NCBI GenBank assembly: GCA_023228995.1
Contig: JALOAD010000009.1
Coordinates: forward strand, 20,369 to 84,368
DNA length: 64,000 nucleotides
Direction of reading: 5' to 3'
Source of the DNA: JALOAD01 sp023228995 [NCBI: Candidatus Muiribacterium halophilum]
GTDB taxonomy: Bacteria; Muiribacteriota; Muiribacteriia; Muiribacteriales
Part shown: positions 25,019 to 33,763 of the stretch, piece by piece
Numbering within the stretch: the first letter of the stretch is position 1
Layout of the letters: each line of letters starts with the position of its first letter
The notes under the pieces: generated by a model
Told to the model about the DNA's origin: nothing
The model's database searches: none
What the model saw: only the letters and a program-made list of their open reading frames with translations
Translations under genes and position numbers: made by a program

Positions 25019-26945
25019 CAGATACAAAATATTTATTATCTTTTTTTTAATATTTTTAGGTTTTTCTTTATTATCAAGATTAACTTTTTTTATTTATTCT
25101 TTTGTAAATATTGATAAATCAATTACTCAAATATTTTTAATTTTTATCATAGGATTATTTTATGATACTGTAACAGCAAGTTACTTTCTAATACCATTAT
25201 CATTACTTCTCTTAATCCTTCCTGAAAAAATCCTTCATTTTAAATACTCAAAAATTTTTTTTTGGTTATGCTTACTTTTTTATAATGGTATATTAATCTT
25301 TAATCTTGTATCAGAATATCTTTTCTGGGAAGAATTTGAAGTAAGATACAATTTTATTGCAGTAGACTATTTAGTATACACTAACGAAGTCATTGGAAAT
25401 ATCAAAGAATCTTATAATCTTCCGTTACTTCTAACGCTAATTTCAGTCATTGCAACAATCTTATCATTATTTTTTTATAAATTTATAAAAAGTTCAGTTA
25501 AGCTTAATACAAATTTAAAAACAAGATTTTATTTTTCAGCAATGTACTTGATTTTTTTAGTATTATTTATTCTGTTTATCGATTCATCGTATATAAAAAT
25601 CTCAAACAATGTCTACAATAATGAAGTAGCTAAAAATGGTATTTATCAGATTTTTCATGCTTTTCGGCATAACACTTTGGATTTTAATAAATATTATATG
25701 GTAATTAATAATCCTGTTTTTAATTTAAAAAAAATTAAATCCGCAGAAAGAATAATTTATTCTTCAAATAATTCAAATAATATAACAAGGAAATTTCAGA
25801 CAAATTTTCCTGAGAATAATGGTAAAAATGTAAATATCATACTCATTACAATAGAAAGTATGAGTGCTGAATTTATGAATAACTTTGGAAATAAAAACAA
25901 CCTGACTCCAAACTTAGACAATCTTAGTAAAAAAGGTATTTTTTTAACAAACTTATTTGCAACAGGAACTAGAACAGTAAGAGGCATGGAAGCTATAACT
26001 CTTTCAATCCCTCCAACACCCGGAAGATCCATTGTAAAAAGACCTCATAATGAAAATTTAAACTCTATAGGTTTTGTATTAAAAGAAAAAGGTTATGAAA
26101 ACAAATTCATATATTCTGGACATGGATACTTTGATAATATGAATTATTTTTATAAAAATAATGGTTTTGATATCGTTGACAGAACTGATTTCAAAAAAAA
26201 TGAAATTAGTTTTGCAAATATTTGGGGAGTCTGTGATGAAGATCTTTACAAAAAAGTATTAAAAGAAGCTGATAAATCTTATTCTCATAACAAACCATTT
26301 TATTTTCATGTAATGACTACATCAAATCACAGACCCTATACTTATCCTGAGCCAAGTATCGATATACCATCAGGTACTGGAAGGCATGGTGCAGTCAAAT
26401 ATACTGATTATGCTATTGGAAAATTAATAAGTGAAATCAAAAATAAAGAATGGATGAAAAATACTCTTTTAATAATTTCTGCTGATCATTGTGCTTCAAG
26501 TGCAGGAAAAACTACTTTGAACGCAAAAAAATATAGTATACCTTTAATCATATATTCACCACACTTAATTAAACCGCAAAAAATAGAAAAAATCTGTTCA
26601 CAAATTGATCTTGCTCCAACAATATTGGACTTAATTGGGATTGAATATGAATCAAAATTTTTTGGTGAAAGTATTTTTTCTGATAACTTTGTAGAAAGAG
26701 CTTTTATTGGAAATTATCAAAGTCTTGGATTATTAAACTCTTACGGAAAATTATCTATTATTTCTCCTACAAAAAGACACGAATTGTTCAATGTTGATAT
26801 TAATAATTACTATGATACAACAAAAGATTTAATAGAAAACTCTTCTCTACTTAATCAAAATATCAGTTTCTATCAGTCAGCTGATTTTCTATTTACTAAT
26901 AAATTATATAAATATAATGGAGGAAAAAATGAATCTAATATTTAA
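25002..26945 (+). CDS. LTA synthase/sulfatase-family phosphoglycerol or phosphoethanolamine transferase, paralogue 1
   Basis: A 647-residue protein. The N-terminal third has five hydrophobic helices; the rest is an extracytoplasmic alkaline-phosphatase-fold domain. Metal and catalytic landmarks: ITIESMSAEF, ATGTRTVRGMEA (threonine nucleophile candidate), TTSNHRPYTYP and ISADHCAS. The family moves a head group from a phospholipid to an envelope acceptor and leaves diacylglycerol, which matches the diacylglycerol kinase two genes downstream. AGGAG precedes the ATG; it overlaps its neighbours on both sides. Confidence 0.9.
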   Translation: MNKINNRYKIFIIFFLIFLGFSLLSRLTFFIYSFVNIDKSITQIFLIFIIGLFYDTVTASYFLIPLSLLLLILPEKILHFKYSKIFFWLCLLFYNGILIFNLVSEYLFWEEFEVRYNFIAVDYLVYTNEVIGNIKESYNLPLLLTLISVIATILSLFFYKFIKSSVKLNTNLKTRFYFSAMYLIFLVLFILFIDSSYIKISNNVYNNEVAKNGIYQIFHAFRHNTLDFNKYYMVINNPVFNLKKIKSAERIIYSSNNSNNITRKFQTNFPENNGKNVNIILITIESMSAEFMNNFGNKNNLTPNLDNLSKKGIFLTNLFATGTRTVRGMEAITLSIPPTPGRSIVKRPHNENLNSIGFVLKEKGYENKFIYSGHGYFDNMNYFYKNNGFDIVDRTDFKKNEISFANIWGVCDEDLYKKVLKEADKSYSHNKPFYFHVMTTSNHRPYTYPEPSIDIPSGTGRHGAVKYTDYAIGKLISEIKNKEWMKNTLLIISADHCASSAGKTTLNAKKYSIPLIIYSPHLIKPQKIEKICSQIDLAPTILDLIGIEYESKFFGESIFSDNFVERAFIGNYQSLGLLNSYGKLSIISPTKRHELFNVDINNYYDTTKDLIENSSLLNQNISFYQSADFLFTNKLYKYNGGKNESNI

Positions 26946-28872
26946 CATCCTGAATATCCGAAATGGCATTACATGGATTATATTAAGTTTTTCATTACTT
27001 ATTTTAATGATTTTTACTTTATTTAGAATATTTATATCAATATGGAAATATAAAGAAATTAAAAAAGCATCAAGTTTAAGTAAAATATTATTTACTGGAT
27101 TCAAGTTTGATATAATGACAATTAGTTATTTAAACTTAATTCCATTTTTTTTAATTACTATTTTTTTTGTTGTAAATGATTTCAAAGAAGTTTTTTGCAC
27201 AATATTAAAAATTTATTATATATCAGTTTTGGATTTAATAATATTTCTTGAATTAAGCACTTATTCTTTTATGGAGGAATATGGAGTTAGACCCGATCGA
27301 ATTTTCATTGAATATCTTATATATCCTAAAGAAGTTGGTAGAACATTATGGAAAGAATATAAAATTCAAATTATTTTTGCTATATTTTTACTTACATTAA
27401 CAACAATATTCCTAAGTAATTATTTTATTGATTATAATTTTATATATCTAAATAAAATCATCAGAATTTTATATTCTCTAATATTTCTAATACTAGTTGT
27501 TGCTGGAGCAAGATCTTCATTTGGGCATAGAGCTGCAAATATTTCAATGTCATCAATAAGTTCAAGTAAATCAGTCAATGATTTAACACTAAATTCTTTA
27601 TATTCAGTCTTATACGCAGTTTATAGAATTAAAGATGAAAAAAATTCTGCAAAAATTTATGGAAATATAAATAAAGACATATTATTTTCATCAGTCAGAA
27701 AGCACATGTTAATCCCTTATAAAAATTTCATTTCAGAAAATCATCCTACTTTACATTATCAGGAAAGCACTTATAAAAATGAAAAACCACTGAATGTTGT
27801 AATAATAATCGAAGAAAGTCTTGGAGCAAGTTTTGTAAAATCACTAGGAGGAAAAGATTTGTGTCCTAATCTGGAAAAACTTAAATCTAAAGGATTATGG
27901 TTTGAAAATTTATATGCAACAGGAACTCGAACTGTTAGAGGAATTGAAGCAATTATATCAGGATTTCTACCAACTCCAGGAAGAAGTGTCGTAAAACTCG
28001 GTTTTGCACAAAATAATTTTTTCACAATAGCATCATTATTAAAAGATAAAGGATATACAAATCATTTTTTTTATGGTGGAGAAAGTCATTTTGATAATAT
28101 GAGTTCTTTTTTTATGGGAAATGGTTTTGACTTTATGTTTGATGAAAAAAATATAAAAAAATACAACTATAAAGGTACTTGGGGAATATGCGACGAAGAT
28201 ATTTTTTTATATGCCAATAATATTTTTAAACAGCAGAGAAATCCTTTTTTGAGTGTTATTTTAACTACATCAAACCATTCTCCATATGAATTTCCAGATA
28301 ATAAAATAGAATTTAAAGGAAAGAAAAATAATCTTGAAAATACTGTAAGATATGCCGATTATTCATTAGGTTCTTTTTTTGAAAAAGCCAGCCAAGAAAA
28401 ATATTATAATGAAACTGTTTTTTTAATAGTTGCCGACCACGAACTCAGAGTAAGCGGGGAAAACCTTGTGCCTGTTGAAAAATTTCATATACCAGGATTA
28501 ATTATATCTCCAAATTTAAAACCAGGTAATTACTCTGAAATATCAAGTCAGATTGATCTTCCTGTTACATTGTTGTCTATATTAGGAATTTCTTCAATAC
28601 ATCCTATGTCTGGAAGAGATTTAACAAAAAATCACCAGCAGCTGGGCAGAGCAATAATTCAATATGGAAACAATTTTTCTTATGTAACAGAAAATAACCA
28701 AATAATACTTAGTCCTGGAATTGAACCTCAACATTTTGAATTAAAAAATGGGTCATGGATAAAAAACACTAAATCTATAAATACAAATCTAGTTGAAACA
28801 GCTTTGTCACATGCAATTCTTCCCTCATATCTTTATAGCAATAAATTATATACAAACAATAAGGAGAAATAA
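26929..28872 (+). CDS. LTA synthase/sulfatase-family transferase, paralogue 2
   Basis: A 647-residue tandem paralogue of the gene before it, with the same plan: about five N-terminal helices, then IIIEESLGASF, ATGTRTVRGIEA, TTSNHSPYEFP and VADHELR. The two share blocks such as PTPGRS(I/V)VK and TWGICDED. The ORF opens at 26917 (MEEK), but the GGAGG within that start belongs to the ATG at 26929, so the shorter form is likely. Tandem paralogues suggest different acceptors or donors for the head-group transfer. Confidence 0.9.
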   Translation: MNLIFNILNIRNGITWIILSFSLLILMIFTLFRIFISIWKYKEIKKASSLSKILFTGFKFDIMTISYLNLIPFFLITIFFVVNDFKEVFCTILKIYYISVLDLIIFLELSTYSFMEEYGVRPDRIFIEYLIYPKEVGRTLWKEYKIQIIFAIFLLTLTTIFLSNYFIDYNFIYLNKIIRILYSLIFLILVVAGARSSFGHRAANISMSSISSSKSVNDLTLNSLYSVLYAVYRIKDEKNSAKIYGNINKDILFSSVRKHMLIPYKNFISENHPTLHYQESTYKNEKPLNVVIIIEESLGASFVKSLGGKDLCPNLEKLKSKGLWFENLYATGTRTVRGIEAIISGFLPTPGRSVVKLGFAQNNFFTIASLLKDKGYTNHFFYGGESHFDNMSSFFMGNGFDFMFDEKNIKKYNYKGTWGICDEDIFLYANNIFKQQRNPFLSVILTTSNHSPYEFPDNKIEFKGKKNNLENTVRYADYSLGSFFEKASQEKYYNETVFLIVADHELRVSGENLVPVEKFHIPGLIISPNLKPGNYSEISSQIDLPVTLLSILGISSIHPMSGRDLTKNHQQLGRAIIQYGNNFSYVTENNQIILSPGIEPQHFELKNGSWIKNTKSINTNLVETALSHAILPSYLYSNKLYTNNKEK

Positions 28873-29249
28873 TGAGAAACCAACCAAAATATAAGTTTTT
28901 TAAAAACTGGGGATATGCAATGTCTGGTTTTTTAGAAGTATTTAAAAATGAGACTGCATTGAGATTAGAAATTATAGTTTTTATTATTTTAACAATTGTA
29001 TCACTTTTTTTTAAAATACCATCAATTCATAGATTATTAATGTATAGTTGTTTTTTTATTGTAATAATTGTAGAACTTATAAACAGTTCTATAGAAAGAT
29101 GTGTTGATCTTATAACAAAAGATTATCATGATTTAGCAAAACATGCTAAAGACGCAGTTTCTGCTGCTGTTATGACAGCTAATTTTCTTACAACTTTTGT
29201 ATGGATATTTTTTATATATACAGATATATTTTTAAAATTAAATATTTAA
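28872..29249 (+). CDS. dgkA: Diacylglycerol kinase (E. coli DgkA type)
   Basis: A 125-residue integral membrane kinase with three helices. Key residues: ETALRLE near residue 26, ELINSSIERCVD near 71 and AKDAVSAAV near 98, the pattern of the trimeric bacterial enzyme. It phosphorylates diacylglycerol to phosphatidic acid. Its ATG overlaps the stop of the preceding transferase (TAATG). Position last in the operon fits recycling of diacylglycerol released by the two transferases. Confidence 0.95.
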   Translation: MRNQPKYKFFKNWGYAMSGFLEVFKNETALRLEIIVFIILTIVSLFFKIPSIHRLLMYSCFFIVIIVELINSSIERCVDLITKDYHDLAKHAKDAVSAAVMTANFLTTFVWIFFIYTDIFLKLNI

Positions 29250-29260
29250 AAATGCATAAA

Positions 29261-29293
29261 AAAAAAGGTGCAGATATTATCCGCACCTTTTTT
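29261..29293. terminator. Bidirectional intrinsic terminator between dgkA and endonuclease paralogue 2
   Basis: AAAAAAGGTGC and GCACCTTTTTT form an 11-bp stem around an 11-base loop. It lies between two convergent genes (12 bases after dgkA, 23 bases before the nuclease stop), with a U-run in either reading direction. Confidence 0.88.
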
Positions 29294-29315
29294 AAATTTA
29301 AATCAAATATTAAAA

Positions 29316-30368
29316 TTAAAAATTATCAATTCTATCAACAAATCCTGGATTATCAATAAATGGATTTCTTGCATGCTGAATATCTTCAATTAATCCATTT
29401 CTATTAACTTCTTTTTCATCAACAGGATCAAGTTTATTCCATTCTCTAAAAGCATCTTCCTGCTCTTTATCTATTTCCATTCTATATCTAACACCCATAT
29501 AAAACATTGCACGAGCAACATTACCTTTATGATCATCTCTTGGTTCAAACACTGTTTTACCTGTTTTTGAAGTTCCTACTTTGCTTCCATCCTGTTCCCA
29601 TCTTGGATTCTCAACCAATCCAAAAGGATAATTACTTCTTCTTGAATTACTTTTTGAATCAGTTGGAAAAAGATGATTAAGATCACCTCTTTTTATAGCA
29701 AAACTAGAATTACCAAGTTTAGACTGAGGCCAAGTATGTTCACAGTTCATTATTTCATTTTTTGGATATTTTGAATGAACTACAAGATTAGTATAAACAC
29801 AATGAATATCACCATTTTCATCATTGTCAACGTTACCAAACATCTCAACTTTTGCATTATCATAACCAATACTCTTGTGATTGCTGATTAAATCATGTAG
29901 TGAATAATAAAGATCTTCACCCTGTTCATTTTCTAAACCAGCATAAATCTCATTATAATCAAAATCATTTGAAGATTTATCTAACACAATTCTTGCAACA
30001 TCATCTTCATTATCAACATTTTGCATTTCCAAATAGAATTTTGTGTTTTCTATAACTCTGTAAGTAAAAGATTTTGTTGACATTGGAGGTGTTACAGAAG
30101 CATATTCTCGACCATTCATATAATAAAATGAAATTTCAGAAGCTCCGCTTCTATCTTCATTTCTCATAGAATATCTTGCTGAATTATTGTATAACTTTGT
30201 TTTTTGAAGGTTTTCTAAAAGCTCAATACTATCTTCAAATTCAAATTCATTTGATAATTTGTCTAATTTGAATACATCATAAACACCATTCATCTTATCA
30301 ATTTGAAGTGAACTAACAGACATAGACAAAAAAATCACACACATTATAGCTAACATTTGTTTTTTCAT
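29316..30368 (-). CDS. Secreted endonuclease I family nuclease, paralogue 2
   Basis: A 350-residue protein with signal peptide (MKKQMLAIMCVIFLSMSVSS). The His-Me finger nuclease domain has MNCEHTWPQSKLG, then RGDLNHLFPTDSKSNSRR and EPRDDHKGNVARAM. Tandem duplicate of the next gene upstream. The ORF begins 30 codons earlier, but that segment overlaps a terminator hairpin, and the ATG at 30368 has AGGAG upstream and opens the signal peptide. It may depend on read-through of that terminator, since no room for a strong promoter remains. Confidence 0.92.
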   Translation of the reverse strand: MKKQMLAIMCVIFLSMSVSSLQIDKMNGVYDVFKLDKLSNEFEFEDSIELLENLQKTKLYNNSARYSMRNEDRSGASEISFYYMNGREYASVTPPMSTKSFTYRVIENTKFYLEMQNVDNEDDVARIVLDKSSNDFDYNEIYAGLENEQGEDLYYSLHDLISNHKSIGYDNAKVEMFGNVDNDENGDIHCVYTNLVVHSKYPKNEIMNCEHTWPQSKLGNSSFAIKRGDLNHLFPTDSKSNSRRSNYPFGLVENPRWEQDGSKVGTSKTGKTVFEPRDDHKGNVARAMFYMGVRYRMEIDKEQEDAFREWNKLDPVDEKEVNRNGLIEDIQHARNPFIDNPGFVDRIDNF

Positions 30369-30395
30369 ACTATATACTCTCCTTTTTTTGGAAAA

Positions 30396-30420
30396 AAAAA
30401 GCCCTTTAAAAGGGCTTTTT
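30396..30420 (-). terminator. Intrinsic terminator between tandem endonuclease genes
   Basis: Perfect 11-bp arms AAAAAGCCCTT / AAGGGCTTTTT around a 3-base loop, followed on the minus strand by a U-run. It separates paralogues 3 and 2 and starts 13 bases after the stop of the first. Confidence 0.88.
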
Positions 30421-30432
30421 AATTTATTTAAT

Positions 30433-31476
30433 TTAAAAATCTCTAATATTATCAACAAACTCAGGTCTATCTATAAATGGATTTCTATTTCCTTGAGCTT
30501 CTTCAACACCAGCATTTCTAGCAATTTCTTTTTCAGAAACTGGATCTAATTCATGCCATTTTCTTAAAGTGTTTTCTTGATGTGCATCTATAGCCATTGT
30601 ATATCTTACTGCAAAATAAAACATAGCTCTTGCAACATCACCTTTATGTTCATCTCTTGGTTCAAACACTGTGAAATTACCCAAATCTGAAGTTCCTAAT
30701 TTACTTCCACCATCTTGCCAAGTTACTTTTCTTACATTACCAAATGGATAATTACTTCTTCTTGAATTGCTTTTTGAATCAGTCGGAAAAAGATGATTTA
30801 TATCACTTTTTTTAGTACCTTTTTCTGCACCACCAAATTTAGACTGAGGCCAAGTATGTTCACAATTCATAATTGTATGATTAGGAATTCCGCTTGTTTT
30901 AATAGTTTTACCAGTATAAACACATTCAACAACGCCATCTACATTATCAATTTCACCAAAAAAAGCTTTTCTTGCACCTGTATAACCAAGATCTTTTTGA
31001 TTATCTATCATATCATGAAGTCTACTAATCATACCATCATCAGTCATATGAGCGATTGAATCATAATAATCATCAAATTTGAATTTATTATATTCTTTAT
31101 CATATACAAGTGTTATAATATCAGAATAATCATCAATATTAACAAGAGTCATTGAAAAATCAGTATTTTCAGTAACTTCGTATATTGAAGAATTTTTGTT
31201 ATCTTTAAAAGAAGCATAAAGTTGATTATCGATATTTTCAAATTCAAATTCTGACATTGCAAATCTTACATCATTCTGTACAGCATATTTTGCAGAGTCA
31301 AAACTTCTTGTATCTGAATTGATTTTTGAAAGATATACATTAGTATCAAAAGTCTTATCATCATCTCCTTTGAGAATATAATAAGCTCCATCCATATTGG
31401 AAATATCCAATGAAATAGCTGAAAATGAGAAAACCGTAACTGAAACTAGTAACATAAGTTTTTTTGTTAATTTCAT
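30433..31476 (-). CDS. Secreted endonuclease I family nuclease, paralogue 3
   Basis: A 347-residue protein with signal peptide (MKLTKKLMLLVSVTVFSFSA) and an N-terminal domain shared with the other two paralogues. The nuclease domain has MNCEHTWPQSKFGG, KKSDINHLFPTDSKSNSRR and EPRDEHKGDVARAM. AGGAG before the ATG. A strong promoter overlapped by a palindrome lies 75-105 bases upstream, and a PadR-type regulator gene just beyond it, so repression by PadR is plausible. Confidence 0.93.
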   Translation of the reverse strand: MKLTKKLMLLVSVTVFSFSAISLDISNMDGAYYILKGDDDKTFDTNVYLSKINSDTRSFDSAKYAVQNDVRFAMSEFEFENIDNQLYASFKDNKNSSIYEVTENTDFSMTLVNIDDYSDIITLVYDKEYNKFKFDDYYDSIAHMTDDGMISRLHDMIDNQKDLGYTGARKAFFGEIDNVDGVVECVYTGKTIKTSGIPNHTIMNCEHTWPQSKFGGAEKGTKKSDINHLFPTDSKSNSRRSNYPFGNVRKVTWQDGGSKLGTSDLGNFTVFEPRDEHKGDVARAMFYFAVRYTMAIDAHQENTLRKWHELDPVSEKEIARNAGVEEAQGNRNPFIDRPEFVDNIRDF

Positions 31477-31550
31477 ACTATTACTCCTTTGTTAACCGGA
31501 GCTTATACTCTTATACACTTATACCAGTTTTTATTTTGGTTGTTTGTAAT

Positions 31551-31580
31551 AAGTATAGTACTCTATACTTTCATAGTCAA
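31551..31580 (-). promoter_or_regulatory. Promoter of endonuclease paralogue 3 with overlapping palindromic operator
   Basis: On the minus strand TTGACT (31580-31575), exactly 17 bases, then TATACT (31557-31552). A perfect 8-bp inverted repeat AAGTATAG (31551-31558) / CTATACTT (31563-31570) with a 4-base spacer covers the -10 box and half the spacer. A protein bound there would block RNA polymerase; the neighbouring padR gene product is the obvious candidate, by inference. Confidence 0.7.
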
Positions 31581-31658
31581 GTACTTTTTTTAATTTTTTA
31601 TTTTAAATATAAAACTCTTTATTAGATTGGCTTTATTTGAACATTTCAGAACTTTTTT

Positions 31659-32216
31659 TTATTTTTTAGAATACTTCTGAGTAAAATCCTTCATAAATAA
31701 AATCTCATTTTTAATAACAGAAAATCTATGTTTATAAATAAGTCGCAGATTCACAGGAAGATTTTCTTTTTTATCCAATACATAATCATTAAGCTTTTTA
31801 TACTCATTAGTCAAAAAATCTATTCTTGATTCCAAACTTTTAACAAAAACACTACCACTAATTAAACTAGCAAAAGCCATACAAATTTCAAATCTGACAT
31901 CTTTTTCTCTGGAACTACTCAACCCTTTGATAAGTTCAGCCCTAAATAAAAGCTGTCCACTTTCACTTAAAGAATATAAAATACCTTTAGGACCTCTGCC
32001 CTCTTTTTTCTTTTCAGTTTTAGCTAAAATTAATTTAAAATCATCAAGTTTTTTAAGAGTATTATATAAAGAAGTAGTTCCAATAGAAATAAATTGTCTA
32101 TAACCTAAATCTTCAATTATTTTATTAATTTTATACCCAGATAAATTTGGATTTTCTAAAATAACACCAGTAATTACAAATTCTATATTAGAAAGTTCTT
32201 TTTTTGTTTTTTTCAT
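31659..32216 (-). CDS. PadR-family transcriptional regulator
   Basis: A 185-residue protein. Residues 5-90 form the PadR winged helix (VITGVILENPNLSGYKINK; TTSLYNTLKKLDDFKLI; RGPKGILYSLSESG), and the rest is a helical dimerisation tail as in Vir-type PadR proteins. PadR proteins usually repress nearby genes and bind inverted repeats. Directly upstream of, and in the same direction as, the two tandem nuclease genes. Confidence 0.88.
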   Translation of the reverse strand: MKKTKKELSNIEFVITGVILENPNLSGYKINKIIEDLGYRQFISIGTTSLYNTLKKLDDFKLILAKTEKKKEGRGPKGILYSLSESGQLLFRAELIKGLSSSREKDVRFEICMAFASLISGSVFVKSLESRIDFLTNEYKKLNDYVLDKKENLPVNLRLIYKHRFSVIKNEILFMKDFTQKYSKK

Positions 32217-32268
32217 ATAAACTCCTATACTCTTTAACCTTCTTTTAACCCTTTAACCATCTCACTAC

Positions 32269-32297
32269 TTCACGGCTTTATCTGTCACAGCTTTTTA
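32269..32297 (+). repeat. Fragment of the GTGACATGTCAC-type repeat
   Basis: Contains CACGGCTTTATCTGTCACAG followed by CTTTTTAAT, matching the 3' end of the copies at 5730 and 52241; words like CTCTTTAACC upstream also match the 5.8-kb copy's flank. The 5' part is missing. Located between padR and the next gene. Confidence 0.6.
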
Positions 32298-32413
32298 ATA
32301 ATTTATATATTCCACTTATAAACTATATCATAAAAAAAATATATTTGAAGTTTTTGTAGAAAAAAATCTATTTATTTGACTATATTCTTTACTCTCTATA
32401 AAATTAATTTCTT

Positions 32414-33763
32414 ATGAAAAAAAATATAAGCTTTAAAACAAAATGTTTTGGTGTTTTTGGAATTTTAGCCTGGCTATTATTTTATTTAACTGCAATTATT
32501 GTGATTTTTAAAGATATTGATATTGTATTCTCAGGTCAAAAGTTATTTTATAATATTTCAGGTTATTTATTTCCTTTTCCTTATTTTGAAAAACTAGCTA
32601 TGTTTTATTATAGTCTTTTTGGATTTTTGTATTTTTCAGCTGGATATCAAACTTTCAAAGGAAGAACATCTGGGTATTTTTGGTATCTTTCTATTGGATA
32701 TGCTCATACAGTTATTGGAGTAATTTCATTTATTTTATTCGGAACTTTTATAAACTTTATATCTGTAATATTTAATTTAGTGTTAGGTCTTTTTATCATC
32801 ACATATTTTTCTTCACATGAAGTATTAAAAGAATTTAACATTTCAGATAAAGTATCAAAAACAATATTTAAAGATTTTAATTTTTTAAAATTATTTGTCG
32901 TTTCAACTTCAGCTATATATATAGTTATAATAAGTTTTTTTGTATTTTTGTATCCTCTTGGAAGTGTTGAATTAAAAAAAACAAAACCTAATATTATAGA
33001 ATATACTGGAAAAAATCTCGATATTTTTGACATAAATTTTAAAATACCAAAAGATTATATTTTTGCTGATATAAATTTTGAAAAAAATAATACTCTTTAT
33101 ACAACTTTATTAAGAAATGATGGAAAAATTGGAATTCTTATATATGATTACACTTATTTTGAAAAACTAAGCAATATTATTGGTAAAAAGTTTAATATAA
33201 ATAATCATGATGACTTTATAAGATTAATGTTTAAAAACAAATACAGTTTAATTTTTCAGTATATGAAATATCATAAATTCAGCAATATTTATAAAAATGC
33301 TGAAGAAATTATATTTGAAAATAAAAATTCTAGTTGTTTTTTATTCAGTGGTAAAAAAGAAAATAAAATTATCTACGAATATTTTATTTTTGATAAAACA
33401 AATTCAAATATTTACAATTTGAATTTTATTGTTATGGATAAAAATGAAAATAATCGAAAACTTTTTGATTCAATAGTATTTAATTCTTATGTAAATAAAC
33501 CTTTTTACAAAAAAAATTATCATGAATTATCTCTTCAAAACTATTTGAATAATAATTTAGAACAATTAAAATATTCAGTTGCAAACGCTCTTGAAGTTGA
33601 TCCTAACAATTCTGATCTTTTATATATGCTTGCTTATGCGTTTTATAAAGATAATCGATTCAAAAACAAAGATGTAGCTAAAGAATTATTAAATAGATCT
33701 TTAAATTTCAATTCAGAACATAATCAAAGCATAGAATTATTAAGATTAATTGGGGATATTTAA
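32414..33763 (+). CDS. Polytopic membrane protein with C-terminal TPR-like region
   Basis: A 449-residue protein of unknown family. Five hydrophobic helices fall within residues 1-180 (the first around 14-32, the last near 158-180). A soluble beta-rich stretch follows (about 190-360). The final 75 residues (LNNNLEQLKYSVANALEVDP, LLYMLAYAFYKDNRFKNKDV) look like one and a half TPR repeats. It overlaps aroC by one base (TAATG), so both are expressed together, although no functional link to chorismate synthesis is apparent. Confidence 0.75.
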   Translation: MKKNISFKTKCFGVFGILAWLLFYLTAIIVIFKDIDIVFSGQKLFYNISGYLFPFPYFEKLAMFYYSLFGFLYFSAGYQTFKGRTSGYFWYLSIGYAHTVIGVISFILFGTFINFISVIFNLVLGLFIITYFSSHEVLKEFNISDKVSKTIFKDFNFLKLFVVSTSAIYIVIISFFVFLYPLGSVELKKTKPNIIEYTGKNLDIFDINFKIPKDYIFADINFEKNNTLYTTLLRNDGKIGILIYDYTYFEKLSNIIGKKFNINNHDDFIRLMFKNKYSLIFQYMKYHKFSNIYKNAEEIIFENKNSSCFLFSGKKENKIIYEYFIFDKTNSNIYNLNFIVMDKNENNRKLFDSIVFNSYVNKPFYKKNYHELSLQNYLNNNLEQLKYSVANALEVDPNNSDLLYMLAYAFYKDNRFKNKDVAKELLNRSLNFNSEHNQSIELLRLIGDI

